Shown here one piece after another: positions 7,965-17,882 of a stretch of DNA of 64,000 nt (within the stretch, counting starts at the first letter, position 1; every line of letters begins with the position of its first letter). The DNA comes from Sedimenticola selenatireducens DSM 17993. GTDB taxonomy: Bacteria; Pseudomonadota; Gammaproteobacteria; Chromatiales; Chromatiaceae. The notes beneath the pieces were generated by a model. That model did not search any database and was not told the origin of the DNA. It worked only from the letters and a program-made list of their open reading frames with translations. The translations under genes were made by a program, and so were the position numbers. Location: positions 91,030-155,029 of the forward strand of contig NZ_ATZE01000016.1 in the NCBI RefSeq assembly GCF_000428045.1, given 5' to 3'.

Positions 7965-9761
7965 ATGGAGCTATCGGTACAGCAAGCAGCACTGCTGGAG
8001 AAGTATGACCGCCAGGACATATTGGGGCTGATCCGCCTGGTCGATCAGATCAGGAATGCCCCAGACTATATGGCCACCTATCGGCGTCTGCTCGCCGCGG
8101 GAAAGCTGTCATCCTCATCGATAAAACAGGAGCAGCTGGCCGCCGCGCTGATCAGCGAGCTGGAAGATATCCTGAATGCCAGCGCCGAACGATCCATCCA
8201 GGCCAACTATTTCGAGGTCGGCGAACAGATCAGGAAAAAATTTGGCCCGGATGCCGCCGACGTCTACCTGGCATCCAAAATGCCGGACGACTTCCTCACG
8301 GCTATACGGCAGAACCCGGACCATGGCGACAACAAGAAACTGTCTGACGACCTGGTGGATGAATACAAGAGTGCCCTCATCCGTATAGAAAAGGGTCGCA
8401 GAACCATTTCTGACCTGCTGCAACCTTACAGCAATTTTCCACTGAAAAATGCCGCGCTTCTCAACGCCCAATTCAACCAGCTCTATAATCTTCTGAAGAC
8501 CGATTACAAATACCTCTCGGTCAAGCCCTACCTGATGAAGATCGTCCAGTTAATGCTGGAGAAACAGCCCAGCCAGGTAAATGGCCCGGAGACTGAAGGG
8601 GAGCCGTCCGAATTCAATCTGTTCTGGGACTACCGGTCGAGTGGTATCGAGCCCACCATAGCGACTCAGGTGTCGTTACATCTGGCATTCATCAATCTGC
8701 TGAAATATATAAAAAAACATCAGCTATTACCGGACGAAATCCATCACAAGATTGCCGGCCAGATCTCACATGTTCTTCAATACAAAAGTTCTGACACATT
8801 GTCGCCAAAAGCGAGAAAAATATTCAGTGATCTGCTGGAACAGATTAACAATGATGAACCGGCGATTCTTCGCAAACTGGCGGCCACCTTCGTCGATGAG
8901 TACCTCTGTGCAGAGGAGCAGATGCGTATCCGCCACCGCATGATCGAAGGCGAACTGGCCTTCACCAATGAATTCCTGAAACAGATTGCACCCAGTGCCG
9001 ACCAGCTGTCGGGAGAACATGAGGCAAAAGTCAAGATTGCCCTGGAGAAACTGATTTGCCTGAAAGAGGTGTTTGAACTCTCCACCAGACAAATGCAGAA
9101 TGCGGCCAGCAAGCCCTTTGCTGAACTGGAACGGTCCGCTCTCAGTATCTCCACCGCCTTGAGCCCGACCCAACTGGCCAGTTGGATCAAGATATATTCC
9201 ATTCTCTTTTCCAACGCCAACCTGTTGTCACACGGCAAGGCCATTGTTGCCAAAGAGCGTGCAATAGAACTGGAAAAGATGCGCAGCCTGATTTCCGATC
9301 TCACCACCTATCACCTGATACAGAATATTGCCCAGCTGAAAGTGGTGGTGGATCGATCCATCCTGGTGCCTGATGACGAGAAGATCGCTCAATTCAAACA
9401 GTTCAGCGATATTCTTAGAATTAAACTGCAAGGACTGATGGATCAGGAAAGGCAGAAGGAGAAATCACTCCGGGAGATGATCGATGAACTGGTTTTTCTG
9501 AACAACGAATCAGCCCAGTTCGTGATCGCCGAGACCTTCGCCGGATTTCAGGATATTGTCGATGCCTTCAATTCCGGTGTCAGCGACTATTTCGTACGCG
9601 ACAAGGAGGCGCTGCTGAAGGAGTCCCGTGCCCTGTACAATGAAATATGCAATCAATGCCTCAAGGGCGTGATCAAGCGGCCCGTACTATTGCGACAACA
9701 TAAAAGCGAAACCGTACCAGAGGCGCGAAAACGCTCTTGGCTCGGCCGTCTGTTTTCATAA
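7965..9761 (+). CDS. Large all-helical protein of unknown function
   Basis: 598 aa, soluble, with no signal peptide, membrane helix or Cys motif; I do not recognise a family. The sequence reads as helix after helix, with long amphipathic stretches (for example IQANYFEVGEQIRKKFG, AKVKIALEKLICLKEVFEL, FKQFSDILRIKLQGLMDQ). It ends in a basic tail ending RKRSWLGRLFS that could contact membrane or nucleic acid. ATG at 7965. It is the first of four codirectional genes (spaces of 57, 114 and 105 bp): this protein, an HDAC-like amidohydrolase, a GlgA-like protein and GabD. The architecture suggests a scaffold or adaptor, but that is a guess. Confidence 0.65.
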   Translation: MELSVQQAALLEKYDRQDILGLIRLVDQIRNAPDYMATYRRLLAAGKLSSSSIKQEQLAAALISELEDILNASAERSIQANYFEVGEQIRKKFGPDAADVYLASKMPDDFLTAIRQNPDHGDNKKLSDDLVDEYKSALIRIEKGRRTISDLLQPYSNFPLKNAALLNAQFNQLYNLLKTDYKYLSVKPYLMKIVQLMLEKQPSQVNGPETEGEPSEFNLFWDYRSSGIEPTIATQVSLHLAFINLLKYIKKHQLLPDEIHHKIAGQISHVLQYKSSDTLSPKARKIFSDLLEQINNDEPAILRKLAATFVDEYLCAEEQMRIRHRMIEGELAFTNEFLKQIAPSADQLSGEHEAKVKIALEKLICLKEVFELSTRQMQNAASKPFAELERSALSISTALSPTQLASWIKIYSILFSNANLLSHGKAIVAKERAIELEKMRSLISDLTTYHLIQNIAQLKVVVDRSILVPDDEKIAQFKQFSDILRIKLQGLMDQERQKEKSLREMIDELVFLNNESAQFVIAETFAGFQDIVDAFNSGVSDYFVRDKEALLKESRALYNEICNQCLKGVIKRPVLLRQHKSETVPEARKRSWLGRLFS

Positions 9762-9818
9762 TGTCTACTACGCTCTCCATCAAATCACTTTCCACACTGT
9801 TAACCGGGACGTGCGATC

Positions 9819-10775
9819 ATGTTGGTCTACGCGGGTGAAGCCCTCGCACGATACGGTTTCGGTGAAGGTCACCCACTGGGCCCCGACCGTTTCAACGCCT
9901 TCTGGCAAGCCTTCCAGCGATCGGCACTGCTGAAGCTCAGCACCGTCAAGGCTCCGGTTCAGGGCACTGCCGAAGATGCACGGCTATTCCACAGCGCCGA
10001 ATATGTACACCGGGTTCAGCAACTGTCCGATCTGGGCGTGGGGATGCTGGACATGGACACACCGGTGTTCCCCGGTATATTCGAAACCGCGCTGGTAGTG
10101 GTCGGCAGCGTGCTGGATGCAGTGAATGAGATCATGTCGGAGCATGCCTCCCAGGCATTCGTGCCCATCGCCGGCCTGCATCATGCCAGTCGAACATCCT
10201 CTGCCGGATTCTGTGTATTCAACGACTGTGGTATTGCCATTGAAGCTCTGCGCAGACGACACCGGATTCACCGGATACTCTATATCGATATCGACGCGCA
10301 CCATGCCGACGGAGTCTTCTACGCCTTTGAGCAGGACCCTGATCTGCTGTTTATTGATGTGCATGAAGACGGCCGCTACCTCTATCCAGGTACCGGTAGT
10401 GCAACCGAATGTGGCAGCGGTCCGGCACGAGGCACAAAACTGAATATCCCGATGCCGCCCGGCGCAACGGATGAGATTTTTTTCAACTACTGGCCGAAAA
10501 TAGCCGAATTCATGGAGCAGCATCCACCTGAGTTCATTATCCTGCAGTGTGGTGCGGACAGTCTTGCCGGTGATCCCATCACCCACCTGCAGTTCAGCCC
10601 GGAAGTGCATTACCAGACGGCAAAGCGGATCGGCGAATACGCACGGACCGTCTGCAATGGACGGGTTCTGGCACTGGGAGGTGGCGGTTATAACCGGGCG
10701 AACATCGCCACGGCATGGCTGCAGACAATTCGTGGGTTATTAACAGGAACAGCCGAAAACTCGCCTGGTTCCTAA
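9819..10775 (+). CDS. Histone-deacetylase family amidohydrolase
   Basis: 318 aa, arginase/HDAC-fold zinc hydrolase (AcuC/acetylpolyamine amidohydrolase/class II HDAC type). Visible motifs: RYGFGEGHPLGPDRF at the N terminus; the catalytic His pair in GLHHA; zinc ligands in DIDAHHADGV; the third ligand in CGADSLAGDP; and the transition-state tyrosine in LGGGGYN. All catalytic residues are present, so it should be active in removing acetyl or acyl groups from an amine. The substrate (protein lysine, polyamine or other) cannot be read from sequence. ATG at 9819 is the natural start, since the family N terminus begins here. It lies 57 bp after the helical unknown and before the GlgA-like gene. Confidence 0.9.
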   Translation: MLVYAGEALARYGFGEGHPLGPDRFNAFWQAFQRSALLKLSTVKAPVQGTAEDARLFHSAEYVHRVQQLSDLGVGMLDMDTPVFPGIFETALVVVGSVLDAVNEIMSEHASQAFVPIAGLHHASRTSSAGFCVFNDCGIAIEALRRRHRIHRILYIDIDAHHADGVFYAFEQDPDLLFIDVHEDGRYLYPGTGSATECGSGPARGTKLNIPMPPGATDEIFFNYWPKIAEFMEQHPPEFIILQCGADSLAGDPITHLQFSPEVHYQTAKRIGEYARTVCNGRVLALGGGGYNRANIATAWLQTIRGLLTGTAENSPGS

Positions 10776-10889
10776 AATAGATATATACTCTCCACAGCTC
10801 CACCAGACCCATCAGGTCAAACTCACAATAATAAATAATCGCCAAGCGGCTACTACACAGGATGATCAAAAACCGCCACGTCGTACTTT

Positions 10890-12362
10890 ATGAACAGAGA
10901 GCTGCCACTGACACCACAAAGAGTTCTATTTGCATCGAGCGAGATCGCATCGCTGAACGGCTTCAGTGAGCAAGCCGAATTCATCACCACCCTGACCTCG
11001 ACACTCAGTGCGATGGAGCATGATGTACGCCTGATAGTACCTGCCTACTCCTGGCTGCTGTCACAGACAGACGCCGTTATCCAGACATCCAGAATCAGAT
11101 TGCCCGGCGATAATCGGGAAGCACGAATTCTGCAAGGGCAAGCAGGACAGAGCATCCCCCTCTATCTGGTAGACATACCAGGACAATTCGACCGGCCGGA
11201 CAATCGTGGTCCAGAAGATGCCATCCGCTTCGGACTGTTCAGTCGCATCGTCTCATTAATGGCAATCAATCAGGCAGGAATCAACTGGCAACCGGACCTG
11301 CTGCACTGCAGCGGCTGGCAGACAGCACTGGCCATTCCACTGCTCGGGGGCGCATGGAGTCGTCCCGCAACGATCTACTCCATGCATGAGGCGAAACACC
11401 AGTATTGCCACACCGAGCAGATCAACGCGCTCTCCATACCAGTTGAACTGCTGAAATCCGGTGCTCTGGAGATGCAGGGGCGCTTCTCGTTCGAAAAAGG
11501 GGCGATCCTGATGGCTGATCAACTGATCCTGCCGAGCCCCGGTTATCGCCAGGAGCTGCTGAATGATCACACCTTACACCCACTGGCGCCCCTGCTGAAA
11601 AAACGCACTGACCGGCTGACCGGCATCCCGTCCGGCATCGACTATCAGCGCTGGAGCCCAACCACCGATGTGCATATAGAACAGCACTTTGACAGCTCAT
11701 CATTCGAGCTAAAAGGACTCAACCGGCAACGCTTACAATCGGAACTGAACCTGCCCCTGGATGAACATGACCTGCTGATCGGCTATCTCGCCACTGGTCG
11801 CGACACTAGCGAGCCTGAGCAGATTGCCTCCCTGCTGCAAACCATTGCACCCGACACGCCCATTCACATACTGGCTGCCGCCGGAGAAAACGATCCCGCA
11901 CTTCAGCCGTTGCTCGACAGCGCCGAACGATTTCCACAACGACTCAGTGTGCGGCATGCAACCGATGAGGCTCGCTGGCACAGAATCCTGGCCGGCAGTG
12001 ACTGCCTGCTCATGCCCGCCCGACACTACCCATCGGCACTTCAGGCGCAATGTGCGCTCAGCTATGGAACGGTTCCCATTGCCCACGCCTCGACTTCAAT
12101 ACGGGAGATCGTAACTGACGCCACCCCGGCCAATCTGCTGCATGGCAGCGCCAGCGGTTTTCTCTATTACAAGACAACACCCGAGCAACTGGCCGACGCA
12201 ATCAGCAGGGCAAGCACATTTCGTGCAAAGCCGGCGATCTGGTGGCAGAAGCTGGCACTACAGGGCATGGCCCAGAGTTTTCATGCCGCCGAGACCACCA
12301 ACAGGTATCTGCAGTGCTACCAATCGGCAATAGACAATCCGGTAGCCACGCCCGCTCACTGA
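10890..12362 (+). CDS. Glycogen-synthase-like GT-B protein, probably catalytically inactive
   Basis: 490 aa and alignable to bacterial GlgA (GT5, ~477 aa) along its length: RVLFASSEIASLNGF matches the GlgA start, DLLHCSGWQTALAIPLLGG the VHAHDWHAGL region, PSGIDYQRWSP the NGID.xxW.P segment, and AGSDCLLMPARHYPSALQAQ the PSRFEPCGLTQ segment. The key residues differ. The ADP-glucose lysine motif KTGGL reads LNGFS; HDWH reads SGWQ; the R and K of SRLTSQKG read Y and R in YLATGRD; and the catalytic E of FEPCG reads Y in HYPSA. Enzymatic glucan synthesis therefore looks lost, leaving perhaps a glucan-binding or regulatory role. It lies between an HDAC-like gene and gabD. Confidence 0.8.
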   Translation: MNRELPLTPQRVLFASSEIASLNGFSEQAEFITTLTSTLSAMEHDVRLIVPAYSWLLSQTDAVIQTSRIRLPGDNREARILQGQAGQSIPLYLVDIPGQFDRPDNRGPEDAIRFGLFSRIVSLMAINQAGINWQPDLLHCSGWQTALAIPLLGGAWSRPATIYSMHEAKHQYCHTEQINALSIPVELLKSGALEMQGRFSFEKGAILMADQLILPSPGYRQELLNDHTLHPLAPLLKKRTDRLTGIPSGIDYQRWSPTTDVHIEQHFDSSSFELKGLNRQRLQSELNLPLDEHDLLIGYLATGRDTSEPEQIASLLQTIAPDTPIHILAAAGENDPALQPLLDSAERFPQRLSVRHATDEARWHRILAGSDCLLMPARHYPSALQAQCALSYGTVPIAHASTSIREIVTDATPANLLHGSASGFLYYKTTPEQLADAISRASTFRAKPAIWWQKLALQGMAQSFHAAETTNRYLQCYQSAIDNPVATPAH

Positions 12363-12467
12363 GCATCCCGGTTTACCCCACGAACCCTGCATTGATCCCC
12401 ATCTGTAATGGTGTCAACATGAAACGCAATTGACACAGCAATAGCAAAACCGGGGCGGCACCAGCAG

Positions 12468-13925
12468 ATGACCATTTCCAACCTCCTTAAAAACCAGGCC
12501 TATATCAACGGCGAGTGGATTTCCGCCGACAACGGCCACACCTTTGCGGTCACCAATCCCGCAGACAACAGCGAGATCACCCGTGTGCCCTCACTCGGTG
12601 CGGCAGAGACGAGACGCGCCATCGAGCAGGCTGATCTGGCCTTTCGATGCTGGCGCAAGCGTACTGCGCAGGAGCGCAGCAATCTGCTGCGCCGCTGGTT
12701 TGAACTGATCATGGCCAATCAGGAGGCGCTGGCTCAACTGCTCAGTCTGGAGCAGGGTAAACCGCTGGCGGAAAGTCGCGGCGAAATCGCCTACGGCGCC
12801 AGCTTTATCGAGTGGTTCGCCGAAGAGGCGAAACGGGTATACGGTGACGTGATCCCGGCCCACGCGGCGGACAGGCGTTTTGTAGTGATCAAGCAGCCGA
12901 TCGGGGTAGTAGCCGCCATCACCCCCTGGAACTTTCCCAACGCCATGATCACCCGCAAATGTGCACCGGCCATGGCGGCCGGCTGTACCGTGGTAATCAA
13001 GCCGGCACCGGACACCCCGCTCTCCGCACTGGCATTGGCGGCCCTGGCGGATGAGGCCGGCATACCGCCCGGTGTGTTCAACGTCCTGCCCACGGAAAAT
13101 GCCGTGGCGGTGGGTGGCGAACTGACCAGCAACCCGATCGTTCGCAAACTCTCCTTCACCGGTTCCACCGCTGTCGGGAAGCTGCTCATGTCCCAGTGCG
13201 CCGGTACGGTTAAAAAGGTCTCCCTGGAGTTGGGTGGCAATGCCCCCTTCCTGGTGTTTGATGATGCCGATATCGACGCTGCCGTGGCTGGTGCGCTGGC
13301 ATCAAAATACCGCAATAGCGGCCAGACCTGCGTCTGCACCAACCGCTTCCTGATCCAGGAGAGTATCTATGACGAGTTTGCCGAAAAGCTGACCCGGGCG
13401 GTCGACGCACTGCAGGTAGGGCCAGCACTGACCAGTGATTCCCAGCAGGGACCGTTGATCAATCAGGCCGCCGTGGAGAAGGTGCAGCGTCATGTGGATG
13501 ACGCCGTGGCAAAAGGCGCCCGGCTGATGACCGGGGGGCAGCGCCATACCCTGGGTGGCACCTTTTACCAACCAACTATCCTGGCCGGCGTCACGCGTGA
13601 AATGCACATTGCCTGCGAGGAGACCTTCGGCCCCGTCGCCCCCCTGTTCAGCTTCAAGACCGAGCAGGAGGCGATCGACCTGGCCAATGACACACCCTTC
13701 GGACTGGCCGCCTATTTCTATGCCCGCGACATTGGCCGGGTCTGGCGCGTGGCCGAGGCCCTGGAGACCGGTATGATCGGGATTAACGAAGGCATTATCT
13801 CCACTGCGGTCGCACCATTCGGCGGTATCAAGGAATCAGGAATCGGCCGCGAGGGTTCGCGCTACGGCATGGATGACTTCATCGAGATGAAATATCTCTG
13901 CATGGGTGGTCTCGGTCAGGCGTAA
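12468..13925 (+). CDS. gabD: Succinate-semialdehyde dehydrogenase (NADP+), GabD type
   Basis: 485 aa aldehyde dehydrogenase. It oxidises succinate semialdehyde to succinate, linking GABA or related amine breakdown to the TCA cycle. Visible: Rossmann motif around ITPWNFPNAMITRK, FTGSTAVGK, catalytic Glu in LELGGNAPF, catalytic Cys in GQTCVC, and the C-terminal FGGIKESGIGREGS. The paired Cys (CVC) and overall sequence fit the GabD subgroup rather than betaine or other aldehyde dehydrogenases. No GABA aminotransferase is nearby. ATG at 12468 follows GCACCAGCAG with only weak ribosome-binding character. Confidence 0.92.
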   Translation: MTISNLLKNQAYINGEWISADNGHTFAVTNPADNSEITRVPSLGAAETRRAIEQADLAFRCWRKRTAQERSNLLRRWFELIMANQEALAQLLSLEQGKPLAESRGEIAYGASFIEWFAEEAKRVYGDVIPAHAADRRFVVIKQPIGVVAAITPWNFPNAMITRKCAPAMAAGCTVVIKPAPDTPLSALALAALADEAGIPPGVFNVLPTENAVAVGGELTSNPIVRKLSFTGSTAVGKLLMSQCAGTVKKVSLELGGNAPFLVFDDADIDAAVAGALASKYRNSGQTCVCTNRFLIQESIYDEFAEKLTRAVDALQVGPALTSDSQQGPLINQAAVEKVQRHVDDAVAKGARLMTGGQRHTLGGTFYQPTILAGVTREMHIACEETFGPVAPLFSFKTEQEAIDLANDTPFGLAAYFYARDIGRVWRVAEALETGMIGINEGIISTAVAPFGGIKESGIGREGSRYGMDDFIEMKYLCMGGLGQA

Positions 13926-13988
13926 AGGATTCCGTTGACTCGGCCCGGGCGATCCCTATAGACCACCCGCTGGTCACCATCGGATATA

Positions 13989-15047
13989 TCAATCCCGCTT
14001 GCGGACATTCTGAAACCGTCGGATCCAGGGAGACTCGATGGGGTTGTCGGCCAGCAGCCGATCTTTCGCCTGCGTCGCCTGCTGCATACTGTCGAAACTG
14101 CCAGCGAGCACCCCGAACCAGCGGTAACCGAAACGATCGAAAGGGAAAATAGCGACACGCCATGAACTCTTCAACATACGCGCCACACGTTCGGCGCTCT
14201 CCCGCTTGTCGCTGCTGAAAAGCTGCAAGGTAAAATTGTCTTCCGGCTGGTCCTCTATCCAGGCCAGATCATTCTGACTGGCTACGACCGCCACATCACC
14301 GGTCGGTGTCGCCGACAGCAGTGCCGATTCATCAACCGCCAGGTCCGCCGGAGTGACGGTCTGCCCCAGCAGGCGGGCACTCTGCCGTGATGCAACCAAA
14401 GTGACCGCATCCGAACCGGTTCCGGATGCCGCCACGCCGGTGGCCATCAGTCGCAACGCGGCGTCACTGACGGCGACCTGCATGACATCCACCGACCCGC
14501 TGTAGATTGGCGAATCGGCAAACTCCAAATGGTCCAGCATGACCAATGCCCGTTGCGATCCGTTATCCGCCGCGCGCCGATACCATTCGAGCGTCTTTTC
14601 ATGATCCGGCTCGACCATCCACCCCAGGTAGTGAAGTGCAGCCAACCGAAGCTGTGCCGCCACATCGCCCTGCCCGGCCGCCCGACGCCACCAATAAAGC
14701 GCCCGTTCCCCATCCTGTTCGATCAACTCACCGGTATGATAGAGATTACCCAATCGATACGCTGCCGCGGCATGCCCACCCTCGGCGGCCAGCATCAACA
14801 GGGTCAACGCCGTCACCTCACTGGGTTCGACTCCCAGGCCATCACGAAACAACCTGCTGAGATAAAACTGTGCTTCGGCATTGCCCCGGTCAGCCTCGGG
14901 CACCCAGTACTCGTAGGCATCGCGCCACTGCTGCTGTTCAAAGGCACGATAGCCGGCCTGTACCGGATCAACGGCGGCCGCGCACTGGGTACCCCACAGC
15001 AGTCCTGCAATCAACAGCAGTTTACCCGACAGGGTTCGCTTCATCAT
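13989..15047 (-). CDS. Sel1-repeat and SPOR-domain periplasmic protein
   Basis: 352 aa. A signal peptide occupies residues 1-25 (KLLLIAGLLWGTQCAAA). Three to four Sel1-like repeats follow (AEAQFYLSRLFRDGLGV, AAAAYRLGNLYHTGEL, VAAQLRLAALHYLGW), then a ~100-residue linker, then a C-terminal SPOR domain (FTLQLFSSDKRESAERVARML ... GVLAGSFDSMQQA) that binds glycan strands stripped of peptide at the division septum. Its ATG overlaps the TGA of the upstream mscS-family gene (ATGA at 15044-15047), so translation is coupled. A role in the envelope or at the septum is likely; the precise function is unknown. Confidence 0.85.
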   Translation of the reverse strand: MMKRTLSGKLLLIAGLLWGTQCAAAVDPVQAGYRAFEQQQWRDAYEYWVPEADRGNAEAQFYLSRLFRDGLGVEPSEVTALTLLMLAAEGGHAAAAYRLGNLYHTGELIEQDGERALYWWRRAAGQGDVAAQLRLAALHYLGWMVEPDHEKTLEWYRRAADNGSQRALVMLDHLEFADSPIYSGSVDVMQVAVSDAALRLMATGVAASGTGSDAVTLVASRQSARLLGQTVTPADLAVDESALLSATPTGDVAVVASQNDLAWIEDQPEDNFTLQLFSSDKRESAERVARMLKSSWRVAIFPFDRFGYRWFGVLAGSFDSMQQATQAKDRLLADNPIESPWIRRFQNVRKRD

Positions 15048-16780
15048 GCGGGCGGGAATATCACTGGCGGGGGTTTGACACCGATTCCGGTGGACTCGGC
15101 GACCACCGCCACCGCCTCCTGACGACCCAACTCGAAAGCCTGGGTCTGCGGCACTGTCTCCCCCGGTTGAGCAGGGATGTCTTCCGTTCGCATATACAGC
15201 GTCTGGGTGGGAAAGGCGAACTCAACACCCAACCGCTTGGCCAGGCGCAGGATATCCAGCATAAAACGGTGGCGTTCACGCAGCTCGGTATTCCATTCCG
15301 GCGTCTCCCAGAACACATACAGCAGTACATTCAGCGAAGAGGCGGCGAATTCGTTGAGGTAGACCTGATAATAGTCCTTGCGCATATAGGGATGCTGTCG
15401 AATCAGCTCCCGCACACCCTCACAGAAGGCCTCGATCCGGTCTGGCGGCGTATCATAGGTCAGTGAGAGTTTGCAGGAGAGGCGGCGGTAGCGCCGCTCC
15501 CCCATGTTGTCGACATCGGCGGTGATGAACTTGGAATTGGGCACGGTAACCACCGAGTTGTAGAAAGTGCGGATTCGGGTACTCCGGAAACCGATCCGCT
15601 CCACCGAGCCTTCCACCCCACCCACAATAATCCAGTCACCCACACTAAAGGTGCGGTCCATCAGCACGGTGACGGAACCGAACAGGTTCTGCACCATATC
15701 CTTGGCCGCCAGGGCAAAGGCCAAGCCGCCCAGTCCCAGGCCCGCAAGGAGACTCGATATGTCCACATTGATATTATCGGCAATGAAGACAAAACCGATG
15801 ACAGTGACAAAAATCTTCAGGGTGCGCGGAATCAGCGGAACCAGGGCGTCGTCCAGCTTGCTTTCGGTCCTGAGTGCGCGACGCAGCAGATAGATCGCGA
15901 CGATATCCACCAGTCGGTAGGCGGCCCAGACACCGGACAGGCTGGCGAGAAATTTCACCGCGACAAGCAGTACCAGCAGGGAATCCTCGCCCAGTCCGAG
16001 GAGGTTGATGCCGACCCACCAGATAACCGCCATCACCATCAGGCCAAGCGGTCGCAGGACCTGGTCGGACAGGGCCTGGAATTCGTCACCGCTACTGCGG
16101 TTCTTCCACCGCCGCACCAAACTGCGCAGCACCAGGGAGACCAGCTTATCGGCAACCACACCCACCAGAATAATGATGAAAATACCGATCCACTGCCAGT
16201 TCTCAAGCAGAAAGTCTTTCTGTTTGAGACGTTCGGGTATCTGTTGCCTCAGACGCAGATGCCACGGGAGATATTGCGCATCATCATCCCCCTTTACCCG
16301 CTTGGTCGCCGACAGTTCATCCAGTATCATCGGCAACCGGCTGACGCCCTCCCGGTCGAACAGCCAGCGCCCATCTTCCATAGGCGCAATGCGGATAACA
16401 CCGCTTTTATAACGGGCAAACAGGTAGGGCTCACCGGTGGGGTTGGCCGGAATCCGTCCGGTATCGATCAAGCGGGTCCGGTCCATCACCTCCAGCAGCA
16501 TCCAGGCCAAATCACGCCCACGCTCCCGGCGCACCAAAGGACTGACATCGGACAAGTCCAGTGTGGTTACCGCATCGTCTATCCGCTGCGGTTCCCCCCG
16601 TTTGATATCGTTCATGGCATGGAGAAAGGTCTCCATGGTGGCCCGGGGGGAAATGAGAGTATCGGGCGGTGCCGCCGCCTTGACAGCTGCACTCTCCGTC
16701 CCCGTCACCCCCTCCTGGCTATAAATCGATTGGGACAACCCCGACAACAGCAATAACATCGGTAGCAACAGACGCCACAT
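15044..16780 (-). CDS. MscS-family mechanosensitive ion channel
   Basis: 578 aa, longer than E. coli MscS (286 aa). It has a signal peptide (LLLPMLLLLSGLSQ), a ~150-residue periplasmic region, then about five membrane helices and the MscS core. The pore helix is GLGLGGLAFALAAKDMVQN, followed by the beta domain DRTFSVGDWIIVGGVEGSVERIGFRSTRIRTF and VVTVPNSKF. It opens under membrane tension to release solutes. ATG at 16780 has AAGGAG 10 nt upstream; an in-frame TTG at 16786 is too close. The C-terminal ~40 residues are proline-rich and unrelated to the channel. Co-translated with the Sel1/SPOR gene. Confidence 0.93.
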   Translation of the reverse strand: MWRLLLPMLLLLSGLSQSIYSQEGVTGTESAAVKAAAPPDTLISPRATMETFLHAMNDIKRGEPQRIDDAVTTLDLSDVSPLVRRERGRDLAWMLLEVMDRTRLIDTGRIPANPTGEPYLFARYKSGVIRIAPMEDGRWLFDREGVSRLPMILDELSATKRVKGDDDAQYLPWHLRLRQQIPERLKQKDFLLENWQWIGIFIIILVGVVADKLVSLVLRSLVRRWKNRSSGDEFQALSDQVLRPLGLMVMAVIWWVGINLLGLGEDSLLVLLVAVKFLASLSGVWAAYRLVDIVAIYLLRRALRTESKLDDALVPLIPRTLKIFVTVIGFVFIADNINVDISSLLAGLGLGGLAFALAAKDMVQNLFGSVTVLMDRTFSVGDWIIVGGVEGSVERIGFRSTRIRTFYNSVVTVPNSKFITADVDNMGERRYRRLSCKLSLTYDTPPDRIEAFCEGVRELIRQHPYMRKDYYQVYLNEFAASSLNVLLYVFWETPEWNTELRERHRFMLDILRLAKRLGVEFAFPTQTLYMRTEDIPAQPGETVPQTQAFELGRQEAVAVVAESTGIGVKPPPVIFPPA

Positions 16781-17030
16781 GATCAACCGACTCCTTCACT
16801 TCCGCTCACATAAACTGGGGTGCAGTCTACCCGTCCGGCCCGGGAGTGTCTAAAACACTGGGCAGAATCTTCGTTTCACAGGCAAGTCACTGCAACTTTG
16901 TCCCCATTGTCGGCCATGAGGTGGGGTCGCCATCACAGCAGCACGACGGATCACGGCGCCGACGCGGCGCCCTATGGAGATGGAACCGGAATTTGGGCAG
17001 GTGAATGGTGAGTCGACCGGTTAGGGGTCT

Positions 17031-17882
17031 CTATTCGAGGGTCAACTGAATGTTATCGATCAACCGGGCCTTACCCAGATAAGCCGCTGCGAGAATAACC
17101 AGGGATGTATCATCCGCACCCGGCTCTGCCAGATCAGCCGCACGGCGAATGGCATAGTAATCGGGCGTAAAACCTTCCGACTCCAGCCGGTTGATCGCCT
17201 GACGCTCCAGCGCCGCATAATCGTGCTTGCCGCGCTTTATCCCGACCACCGTCTGTTGCAATTGCCGATAAAGAGCCGGCGCTATGGTACGTTCGGTATC
17301 GCTCAGGTAACCGTTTCTGGAACTGCGCGCCAGCCCATCCACCTCGCGTACCGTCGGCAGTCCATGGATGGTGACGGGAATCGAGAGATCCTGAACCATC
17401 TGCCGAATCACCAGCAGTTGTTGGAAATCCTTCTCGCCAAACAGTGCCAGATCCGGCTGAACCATGTTGAACAGCTTGCAGACCACGGTGGCGACACCCA
17501 CAAAATGGCCGGGACGCGAGGCGCCACAGAACAGACCTGACAATCCCGGCACTTCGACCCGGGTCTGCTCCTGCTGGGGCCGGGCGTACATTTCGGCGAC
17601 CTGCGGCGTAAACAGCAAATCGGTGGCTGCCGCACTCAACTTATCCGAGTCATCAATCAGGGTTCGCGGATAAGTGGCGAAATCCTCGCCCTCGCCAAAC
17701 TGAAGCGGATTGACAAAGATGGAGACCACCACCCGATCCGCCAGAGATCGCGCCTTTCGCACCAGATCCAGATGGCCTTCATGCAGATTGCCCATGGTGG
17801 GAACCAGCGCCACCCGTTCTCCGGCCGCACGCCAGCGGGATACGGTATGCCGAAGGTCGGCAACAGTTTCAACGGTAATCAT
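17031..17882 (-). CDS. panC: Pantothenate synthetase
   Basis: 283 aa. Condenses pantoate and beta-alanine with ATP to give pantothenate, the CoA precursor. Visible: [15 protein letters not shown] (the first HIGH-like ATP site), [47 protein letters not shown], and SSRNGYLS (second ATP motif). Length is typical. Its ATG overlaps the panB stop as ATGA (17879-17882). It is the last gene of the pcnB-folK-dNK-panB-panC set; no panD is in the window. Confidence 0.97.
   Translation of the reverse strand: MITVETVADLRHTVSRWRAAGERVALVPTMGNLHEGHLDLVRKARSLADRVVVSIFVNPLQFGEGEDFATYPRTLIDDSDKLSAAATDLLFTPQVAEMYARPQQEQTRVEVPGLSGLFCGASRPGHFVGVATVVCKLFNMVQPDLALFGEKDFQQLLVIRQMVQDLSIPVTIHGLPTVREVDGLARSSRNGYLSDTERTIAPALYRQLQQTVVGIKRGKHDYAALERQAINRLESEGFTPDYYAIRRAADLAEPGADDTSLVILAAAYLGKARLIDNIQLTLE

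Noticed and set aside
16820..17011. 63-codon frame between mscS and panC
   Set aside because: No ribosome binding site, low-complexity composition, no recognisable features; the gap is probably non-coding.
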